A stretch of DNA of 5,095 bases. Source: Acidobacteriota bacterium. Lineage in GTDB: Bacteria; Acidobacteriota; Terriglobia; Bryobacterales; JACQDG01. Made by a program: the position numbers and the translations under genes. The stretch lies in the NCBI GenBank assembly GCA_016201195.1, contig JACQDI010000389.1, positions 1 through 5,095 on the forward strand. Direction: 5' to 3'. Below, one piece after another: positions 1 through 4,424 of this stretch; position 1 is the first letter of the stretch, and each line of letters begins with the position of its first letter. Below the pieces are notes generated by a model. The model was not told where the DNA came from. It searched no databases and saw nothing but the letters and a program-made list of their open reading frames with translations.

Positions 1-996
1 CTTCAGATCGAGCGTCGGCGCCGACCAGACGGCGGCTCCGGAGGGCCCATAGAGCTGAACTCCCGATTCCTTCTTCTTGGCCGGTGTCGGCGGGTCGGGG
101 ATGGTGTAGGTTTTCCAGATCTGCCTGCCGCTGCGTACGTCAAGCGCCACCACGCTGCCGCGGAACTTGCAGCACTCATACTTGGGGTTGCCGCTCGAGA
201 CCTCCTCGACCGAGGAAACCGGCACATAGAGGCGCCCCTGGTGCAAGCGGGGCGAGCCGGTGACGCGAGCCATTGGGTGGTCGTCGACCTTGGTCTTCCA
301 CAGCAGCGCGCCGGTCGAGGCGTTCACGGCATAGACGTTGGCCGCTAGATCGCCGAAGTACGCAGCGTTGGCCGCCGGGTCGACGTTGATGGCCGCACGC
401 ACGCCGGCGGTCGCTTTGTAGGACCAGTAGATACAGCCCGTGGCGGCGTCGAGCAAGTAGACCTCGCCGCCCGGGCTGCCCAGGAGCAGCCGCCCGCCGG
501 CGACCGTAGGATGCGCTTCGGCGGCGCTCGAGCCGGCGTATCCGAAGGCCCATTTCACTTTCAGGCGAGGAACCTGGTTCGCGCTAAGGCCGGCCATGGA
601 GGCAGGCTGGAAGCGGGTGTTGGCGGGGTCGGGGCTCCAGCCGTTCCAGCGCGGGCCGGCAGCCAGGTTCGGGCTCGCGGAGGCGCCGGCCGCGCAAAAG
701 CCGGCCTTAGCCTCGACCTCGACGGTCGCTGTGCTCAGGAACGCGGCGATCGCTCGCCGGTCGGCGGCGCTCAACGCGGCGGCATGGACCTTCATGCTGC
801 CGGTCTCCATGGCCGCGACGATCCGTGCCGCGGTCATGTTGCCCATGGCGCGGCGGTCGGGAGCGCGGGTCTCTGGGTTCGGCGATTCGTGGCAGACGGC
901 GCACTGCTTCCGGTAAAGCGCGCCCCCGTCCGGCTCGGCGGCCCAGGTGGCTGCGGCGAACAACAGCGTGCAAAGGATGCTTCGGCGCCCGGTCAT
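1..996 (-). CDS. Exported PQQ-dependent quinohaemoprotein dehydrogenase, polyvinyl-alcohol-dehydrogenase-like (3' end outside window)
   Basis: The reading frame is open for 332 codons from the start at 996 to the window edge. Residues 1-20 form a Sec signal (basic MTGRRS, hydrophobic core, cleavage probably after WAA). A small cytochrome c domain follows: haem motif CAVCH at residues 32-36 and a likely axial Met at 68 (GSM). From about residue 115 comes a beta-propeller with PQQ-type blade motifs: VYLLDAATG (179-187), VYAVNASTG (221-229) and VVALDVRSG (282-290), each followed by a Trp. A vicinal Cys pair (275-276, YECCKFRG) resembles the Cys-Cys ring over PQQ in quinoprotein alcohol dehydrogenases. 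The order cytochrome-then-propeller and the CCxFRGSVVALD motif are those of polyvinyl alcohol dehydrogenase; the true alcohol substrate cannot be read from sequence. It should act in the periplasm, passing electrons from PQQH2 to haem c. An in-frame ATG at 1023 would add nine residues (MATQSNIAS) before the signal, so 996 is preferred; neither start has a clear Shine-Dalgarno. Family members are usually 600-700 residues, so roughly half is missing here. Confidence 0.9.
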   Translation of the reverse strand, partial: MTGRRSILCTLLFAAATWAAEPDGGALYRKQCAVCHESPNPETRAPDRRAMGNMTAARIVAAMETGSMKVHAAALSAADRRAIAAFLSTATVEVEAKAGFCAAGASASPNLAAGPRWNGWSPDPANTRFQPASMAGLSANQVPRLKVKWAFGYAGSSAAEAHPTVAGGRLLLGSPGGEVYLLDAATGCIYWSYKATAGVRAAINVDPAANAAYFGDLAANVYAVNASTGALLWKTKVDDHPMARVTGSPRLHQGRLYVPVSSVEEVSSGNPKYECCKFRGSVVALDVRSGRQIWKTYTIPDPPTPAKKKESGVQLYGPSGAAVWSAPTLDLK

Positions 997-1021
997 GCTG
1001 GCTATGTTAGATTGAGTAGCC
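997..1021. promoter_or_regulatory. Very short divergent intergenic region
   Basis: Only 25 bp separate the preferred starts of the quinoprotein (996, minus) and the hydrolase (1022, plus). The AT-richer core holds overlapping weak -10-like hexamers: TATGTT (1003-1008) on plus and TAACAT (complement of 1004-1009) on minus. There is no convincing -35 for either and no Shine-Dalgarno for either gene. Transcripts would have very short leaders, or the promoters lie inside the opposing coding sequences. Promoter function here is inference. Confidence 0.3.
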
Positions 1022-1978
1022 ATGAAAATCCAGCGCCGCTCCCTGATCTTTTTTTTGGCCCTCGGAGCCGCGGCCTTCGGGCAACCGGCGTTCACCCCGC
1101 CCGAGGAGATCGAGTTCCGCCGCGCCAGCATCATCAGCGAAGGCACGCGCATGTCGGCCGAGCTGTTCAGCCTGAAATCGCTCGCCGGCAAGAGACTGCC
1201 CACGGTGATTATGTGCCACGGCTGGGGCGGCGTCGCCGCCGGATTACGCTTGCAGGCGATGGACTTTGCCCGGGCCGGCTATTTCGTGGTGGCGTTTGAC
1301 TACCGTGGCTGGGGCGAGAGCGACTCGCGGCTCCTCCTGACCGGCCCGGCGCCTAAGGAGCGCCCGAATCATCGCTTCACCGCCGAGGTGCAGGAAGTGC
1401 GCGAGGTCGTGGACCCGCTGGACATGACCACTGACCTGCTCAACGCCATCCACTGGGTGCAGGGCGAGCCGCAGTGCGACACGCATCGCATCGGCTTGTG
1501 GGGATCGAGCTACTCCGGCGGCCACGTGGTCTACGCCGCCGCGCGCGATCCGCGGGTGAAGGCCACCGTAAGCCAGGTGCCCGCCCTCGACTCGCGCAAC
1601 GTCATCGCGACGGAAGCCGAGCGCAACAAGACCTACGAGGAGGCCACCAGACGCGCGCGCGGCGAGATCGGCTATCCGCTGCCCCGGGCGCGCATCGTCG
1701 GGAATCTCCAGGGCGGCCCGGTGAGAGAACGGCAGGCCCTCTACGCCCCGGTCGAGGACGCCGACAAGGCCCCCCAATGCGCCATGTTGTTCATCGTCGC
1801 CGAGAAGGAAGAGCTGTTCCGCAATGAAGACCACGCCGGCAAAGCCTACCTGCGCGCCAAGGGCCCCAAGAAACTGGTGACCATCCCCGGCATCACCCAC
1901 TACGGGATCTATCGGGAAGCCCGGATGGAAGCCACCAAGCTGGGCATCGAGTGGTTTGATCTATACCTGAAAAAATAG
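1022..1978 (+). CDS. Exported alpha/beta-hydrolase, S15/CocE- or dienelactone-hydrolase-like
   Basis: A 318-residue serine hydrolase. Residues 1-21 are a clean signal peptide (MKIQRRS, then a hydrophobic run ending AAAFGQ), which supports the ATG at 1022 although no strong Shine-Dalgarno precedes it. The alpha/beta-hydrolase landmarks are in order: oxyanion-hole HGWGG (66-70), DYRGWGES (93-100), nucleophile elbow GSSYSGG (161-167) with Ser163 as likely nucleophile, an acidic residue after the late strand (FIVAEKEELF, Glu263 the best candidate) and catalytic His293 in ITHYG. The elbow fits the GxSYxG form of the S15/CocE group better than the textbook GxSxG. Family knowledge allows an esterase, acyl- or carbon-carbon-bond hydrolase; substrate unknown. 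It is divergent from the quinoprotein, and both are exported, so a shared pathway is plausible but inferred. The gene appears intact and of normal length. Confidence 0.88.
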   Translation: MKIQRRSLIFFLALGAAAFGQPAFTPPEEIEFRRASIISEGTRMSAELFSLKSLAGKRLPTVIMCHGWGGVAAGLRLQAMDFARAGYFVVAFDYRGWGESDSRLLLTGPAPKERPNHRFTAEVQEVREVVDPLDMTTDLLNAIHWVQGEPQCDTHRIGLWGSSYSGGHVVYAAARDPRVKATVSQVPALDSRNVIATEAERNKTYEEATRRARGEIGYPLPRARIVGNLQGGPVRERQALYAPVEDADKAPQCAMLFIVAEKEELFRNEDHAGKAYLRAKGPKKLVTIPGITHYGIYREARMEATKLGIEWFDLYLKK

Positions 1979-1981
1979 CGC

Positions 1982-1987
1982 TATACT
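1982..1987 (+). promoter_or_regulatory. Possible -10 box for the small-ORF/nucleotidyltransferase pair
   Basis: TATACT matches the sigma-70 -10 consensus at five of six positions and sits 29 bp before the ATG at 2017, just after the hydrolase stop codon. No good -35 lies 16-18 bp upstream (TTTGAT at 1955-1960 is 21 bp away). The pair could instead be transcribed by read-through from the hydrolase, which lies 38 bp upstream with no visible terminator between. Confidence 0.3.
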
Positions 1988-2016
1988 ATCCGGCTAGAGA
2001 GAGCCGAGCGCATCGA

Positions 2017-2199
2017 ATGGCAGCCAGGCCCAAGCGCAAGCCGCCTCCCCAAGAGAGCAGACGGGCATACAGTGAGGATGGCGTGGACCTGACACTGATT
2101 CGCTGGATGCTATCTCTTACACCTGCCAAGCGGCTCCAGGTCCTGCAGCGCAATGTACGATCCATTATGAGGTTGCGTGGCGAGACAAGCCGAGCCTGA
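2017..2199 (+). CDS. Small basic hypothetical protein, first gene of a nucleotidyltransferase pair
   Basis: A 60-residue protein. The first 17 residues are basic and proline-rich (ARPKRKPPPQ); the rest (about 22-54) reads as one or two amphipathic helices, DLTLIRWMLSLTPAKRLQVL followed by QRNVRSIMRLRG. It has no signal peptide or membrane segment. I recognise no named domain. It is too short to be the HEPN partner of HEPN/MNT modules and shows no helix-turn-helix or ribbon-helix-helix pattern that I can defend. The 23-nt overlap of its end with the downstream nucleotidyltransferase implies translational coupling and joint function, for example as antitoxin or adaptor. The ATG at 2017 has only a weak, distant purine run (GAGAG near 1997-2002). 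Confidence 0.72.
   Translation: MAARPKRKPPPQESRRAYSEDGVDLTLIRWMLSLTPAKRLQVLQRNVRSIMRLRGETSRA
2169..2172 (+). promoter_or_regulatory. Shine-Dalgarno for the nucleotidyltransferase GTG start
   Basis: GAGG lies four bases before the GTG at 2177, inside the 3' end of the 60-residue gene. It is the best support for the non-ATG start and for a coupled overlap. There is no alternative in-frame ATG upstream that keeps the family-like N-terminus. Confidence 0.5.
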
Positions 2200-2674
2200 T
2201 TTTGTGGCCATCCTCCGGACCCTAACCAGGCACGAGGTGGATTTCATTGTAGTCGGCGGCGTCTGCGCGGTTCTGCACGGCGCACCCCTGAGCACATTTC
2301 ACCTGGACCTGGTGCATTCTCGGAAACCGGACAATATTCATCGCCTTCTGACGGCCCTGGATGCGCTCGACGCGCATTCCAGAATCCAGCCGGAAAGGAA
2401 GGCCAGGCCAGGCGTCTCGCACCTGTCATCCCCGGGCCCTCAACTTCTCATGACGCGCTTCGGGCCACTCGATCTCCTGGGGACCATCGGCGCCGGGCGC
2501 GAATACAAAGATCTGGAGGAGCACACGATTGAAATGCGCGTGGACAGGGGGATCAAGGTAAGGGTTCTAAAGCTGGACTCCCTAATCCGGATCAAGAGCG
2601 AGACGGCCGGCGAGAAGGACAAGGCCGCCTTGCCTCTCCTCCGGCGGACCCTGGAAGAGAAGTCCCGCGGCTAG
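2177..2674 (+). CDS. MNT/AbiEii-like nucleotidyltransferase with altered catalytic motif
   Basis: A 165-residue protein with the small nucleotidyltransferase fold: helix FVAILRTLTRHEVDFIVVGG (9-28), glycine motif VGGVCAVLHG (26-35), then the catalytic strand TFHLDLVHSR (40-49). Family members normally read D-x-D here; this one has His42-Leu-Asp44, so the first metal-binding Asp is replaced, a change explainable by one base (GAC to CAC). A third acidic position is plausible at Asp99 (FGPLDLLGTI), and the C-terminus has the conserved Lys/Arg-rich helix LIRIKSETAGEKDKAALPLL (116-135). Relatives include MNT-type antitoxins and AbiEii-type toxins, which transfer nucleotides to proteins or tRNA. 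The start is GTG with GAGG four bases upstream, overlapping the 60-residue gene by 23 nt. It may be an active variant, a pseudoenzyme or an early decaying copy. Cytoplasmic. Confidence 0.82.
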   Translation: MARQAEPDFVAILRTLTRHEVDFIVVGGVCAVLHGAPLSTFHLDLVHSRKPDNIHRLLTALDALDAHSRIQPERKARPGVSHLSSPGPQLLMTRFGPLDLLGTIGAGREYKDLEEHTIEMRVDRGIKVRVLKLDSLIRIKSETAGEKDKAALPLLRRTLEEKSRG

Positions 2675-2677
2675 CGA

Positions 2678-3361
2678 TTAGAGGCCCTTCCGGTCGCCGG
2701 CCGAGACGGGCACTTGCTCGGGCGCAGCCCGGCGGGTAGCCAGCTTGTGTTTCACGACTTCGATGATCCCCGGCAGGAACGACACGAAGATGATCAGCAG
2801 GATCACCTTCTCGAAATTGTTCTTCACGACCGGGACCTCACCCAGCAGGTAGCCGAGCGTGGTCAGGCTGAAAACCCAACCGATGCCTCCGAAGACGTTG
2901 AAGGCGATGAACCGCCGGTAATCCATTTTGCCGATGCCTGCCACGTAAGGGGCGAAGGTGCGGATGATGGGGATGAAACGGGCGTAAATGATGGTCTTGC
3001 CGCCGTGCTTGGCATAGAACCGCTGTGTGCGCTCCACGTGCTTCTTGTGAAACAAGCGCGAGTCCTCGCGGTTGAAGATTCGAGGCCCAGTGTGTCGGCC
3101 CAGCAGGTAGCCGACGCTGTCGCCCATTACCGCCGCCGCCATCAGCACCACGTTCACCAGGTAGATATCCAGCTTCCCCGCGCCGGCGAATACCCCGATG
3201 GTGAACATCAGCGAGTCGCCCGGCAGGAAGACGCCCACTGCCAGCCCCGTTTCGGCAAACACCACCGCGAACAGAATCGCGTAGCCCGGCCAGCCTTGCA
3301 GGAACTGCACCAGCTTCCAGGGGTCGGTGACGGTGCGGAGAAAATCGAGGAGCGCCTGCAT
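2678..3361 (-). CDS. DedA family (VTT/SNARE-associated) inner-membrane protein
   Basis: A 227-residue integral membrane protein of the DedA family, whose members act as lipid (C55-P/phosphatidylethanolamine) flippases or in envelope proton homeostasis. The family signatures are present: FAETGLAVGVFLPGDS (35-50) with Glu37 and Asp49, the MGDSVGYLLGRHTG stretch (79-92), and the re-entrant signature ARFIPIIRTFAPYVAG (127-142) with Arg128, Pro131, Arg134 and Pro138. Hydrophobic segments lie near 27-45, 50-75, 151-175 and 186-202, with a polar tail (203-227). Length is typical. The ATG at 3361 has only a GGA five bases upstream. It converges on the nucleotidyltransferase gene, with stop codons three bases apart and no visible terminator. 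It is an intact core-type gene beside accessory DNA; nothing links it functionally to its neighbours. Confidence 0.93.
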   Translation of the reverse strand: MQALLDFLRTVTDPWKLVQFLQGWPGYAILFAVVFAETGLAVGVFLPGDSLMFTIGVFAGAGKLDIYLVNVVLMAAAVMGDSVGYLLGRHTGPRIFNREDSRLFHKKHVERTQRFYAKHGGKTIIYARFIPIIRTFAPYVAGIGKMDYRRFIAFNVFGGIGWVFSLTTLGYLLGEVPVVKNNFEKVILLIIFVSFLPGIIEVVKHKLATRRAAPEQVPVSAGDRKGL

Positions 3362-3368
3362 TCAATCC

Positions 3369-3377
3369 AGTGTACCA
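3369..3377 (-). promoter_or_regulatory. Possible extended -10 for the DedA gene
   Basis: On the minus strand the sequence reads TGGTACACT, an extended -10 (TGn plus TACACT, four of six matches), ending seven bases before the ATG. There is no recognisable -35, because the upstream bases are occupied by the 8-bp repeat array. The transcript would be leaderless or nearly so. Confidence 0.28.
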
Positions 3378-3383
3378 TTTAGG

Positions 3384-3460
3384 GATTTGGTGATTTGGTG
3401 ATTGAAAACGCTCCTGCGGCAAGGCGCCAATCACCAAATCAACAAATCACCAAATCAATC
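3384..3460. repeat. Inverted array of an 8-bp repeat (AATCACCA) forming a long hairpin
   Basis: The right arm (3429-3460) is four tandem 8-mers: AATCACCA, AATCAACA, AATCACCA, AATCAATC. The left arm (3384-3404) is the same unit in reverse orientation, GATTTGGT twice plus GATTG. Positions 3384-3404 pair with 3428-3448 in a 21-bp stem with one G-A mismatch around a 23-base loop (3405-3427). The array is AT-rich amid GC-rich DNA. It is not CRISPR (unit too short, no spacers) and lacks the poly-T tail of an intrinsic terminator. A REP/MITE-like palindrome or a repeat-driven recombination scar are the best readings. Confidence 0.85.
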
Positions 3461-3465
3461 GCGCT

Positions 3466-3478
3466 GGAGGTTGCCATG
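3466..3478 (+). promoter_or_regulatory. Orphan Shine-Dalgarno plus ATG
   Basis: GGAGG at 3466-3470 is five bases before the ATG at 3476, an ideal initiation site. The frame it opens (MRLLLLRARSR, continuing to 3772) is not protein-like and is one base out of register with the acylase remnant. Either it is chance, or it is the start of a lost or frameshifted gene. Confidence 0.3.
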
Positions 3479-3479
3479 A

Positions 3480-4256
3480 GGCTTCTGCTACTTCGAGCGC
3501 GGTCGCGAGCTGCGATTGCGCAGCCAGATGTCGCTCGCGATGCTCGAAGGCCAGGAGAAATTTTCGCTCCAGGACGTGCAGCGGCTGAAATTCAACACCA
3601 GGATGCTGCTCGCCGACCGGGTCAAGCCGGACCTGCTGCGGGCGGCCCGGCAGGCGGCGAATCCCTCGCCGGACCTGAAGCGCGGCCTCGAGTTGCTCGA
3701 GGCCTGGAACGGCCACGTGGCGAAGGACAGCAAAGGCGCCGTGTTGTTCCAGCGCTTCTGGGACACTTATAGCGCGGCCGTCCAGCAGCCCTACGCGGTC
3801 GCCTGGGATCCCAAGAACCCGGCGAAGACTCCGTCGGGGCTGGCGGATCCGCCGAGCGCCGTGAAGCATCTCGAGCAGGCCGTGGCCTGGACGCGCCAAA
3901 CCTACGGCTCGGAAAGCGTCGCCTGGGGCGAGGTGCACCGGGTCCGGGTCGGAGACGTGGATGTGCCGGCCGACGGAGCAGGCGGCGAGTACGGCCTGTT
4001 CCACGTGGTCAGCTTCGCGCCTGCGCCGGACGGCAAGCGAGTTGCCAACAGCGGCGACGGCTGGATTCTGACCGTGGAATTCTCGAAGCCTATCACGGCG
4101 TATTCGGTGCTGGCCTACGGCGAGACCTCGAACCCCGCCTCCAAGCACCACAGCGACCAGGCGCGCCTGTTCGCCAACCACCAGTTCAAGCGCGTGTGGT
4201 TCACCGAGGCCGAGATCCGGGCTCACCTGGAGCGCGCGTATCACCCGGGTGAGTGA
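3480..4256 (+). pseudogene. C-terminal remnant of a penicillin / acyl-homoserine-lactone acylase (S45 family)
   Basis: The frame is open from 3480, just after an in-frame TGA (3477-3479), to TGA 4254-4256, about 258 residues. It reads as the C-terminal third of an S45 Ntn-hydrolase beta chain: CYFERGRELRLRSQMSL, then KFSLQDVQRLKFNTRMLLAD, the helical middle with LLEAWNG, the strand FHVVSFAPAPDGKRVANSGD, and the hallmark tail SVLAYGETSNPASKHHSDQA followed by FKRVWFTEAEIRAHL. Complete members are about 650-850 residues with a signal peptide, an alpha chain and the autocatalytic Ser starting the beta chain. All of these are missing, so hydrolase activity is not expected. The readable part begins about 20 bp after the 8-bp repeat array, which suggests the 5' two-thirds were deleted there. 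Possible internal starts are TTG 3516 and ATG 3528, neither with a good ribosome site. There is no further frameshift in the remnant, so the truncation may be recent. Confidence 0.8.
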
Positions 4257-4316
4257 TCTTCCGGCTGGCTTGCGTTCTCTGCTCTTCGTGCGGCGCGCCC
4301 ATGCAGTGGACACCTG

Positions 4317-4338
4317 TAGCGCCGCTTATAGCGCCGCT
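4317..4338. repeat. Short direct repeat TAGCGCCGCT x2
   Basis: The 10-mer TAGCGCCGCT occurs at 4317-4326 and 4329-4338, with a 12-bp period, ten bases upstream of the putative -35. The spacing is close to one helical turn, so it could be an operator for the receptor promoter, but a chance local duplication is just as possible. Confidence 0.35.
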
Positions 4339-4347
4339 CTAGTCTGC

Positions 4348-4376
4348 TTGACTCGCATCCGGCACAGTGGTAGAGA
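4348..4376 (+). promoter_or_regulatory. Putative sigma-70 promoter of the TonB-receptor gene
   Basis: TTGACT (4348-4353, five of six to the -35 consensus) is separated by exactly 17 bases from TAGAGA (4371-4376), which is preceded by TG at 4368-4369 as an extended -10. Transcription would start near 4383, giving a leader of about 42 bases that includes the strong Shine-Dalgarno. The -10 itself is weak (three of six). Confidence 0.45.
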
Positions 4377-4411
4377 TAGCCATAGGGGCAATCCAGGTTT
4401 AGCCACGCGAC

Positions 4412-4418
4412 AAGGAGG
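4412..4418 (+). promoter_or_regulatory. Strong Shine-Dalgarno of the TonB-receptor gene
   Basis: AAGGAGG lies six bases before ATG 4425. It is the best ribosome site in the window and it decides this start over the out-of-frame ATG at 4438. Confidence 0.8.
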
Positions 4419-4424
4419 CCGCCA

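Noticed and set aside
511..1299. A 262-codon plus-strand frame opposite the quinoprotein start and running into the hydrolase
   Set aside because: Its translation is Gly/Arg/Ala-rich without motifs and it overlaps two well-supported genes in other frames.
1244..1900. A 218-codon minus-strand frame opposite the hydrolase
   Set aside because: Shadow frame. The plus strand has the full set of alpha/beta-hydrolase motifs and a signal peptide.
2672..2680. Bidirectional terminator between the convergent nucleotidyltransferase and DedA genes
   Set aside because: The stops are three bases apart and I see no GC-rich hairpin with a T-tract nearby.
2714..3382. A 222-codon open frame on the plus strand opposite the DedA gene
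   Set aside because: Its translation is His/Gln/Asp-rich with no fold signals; the minus frame carries unmistakable DedA motifs.
3384..3460. CRISPR array or intrinsic terminator
   Set aside because: The repeat unit is only 8 bp with no spacers, and the hairpin stem is AT-rich with a 23-base loop and no T-run on either strand.
3447..4313. A 288-codon open frame on the minus strand across the acylase remnant
   Set aside because: It is an antisense shadow of a GC-rich gene: Arg/Leu/Val-rich low-complexity translation with no domain, while the plus strand gives clear S45 acylase sequence.
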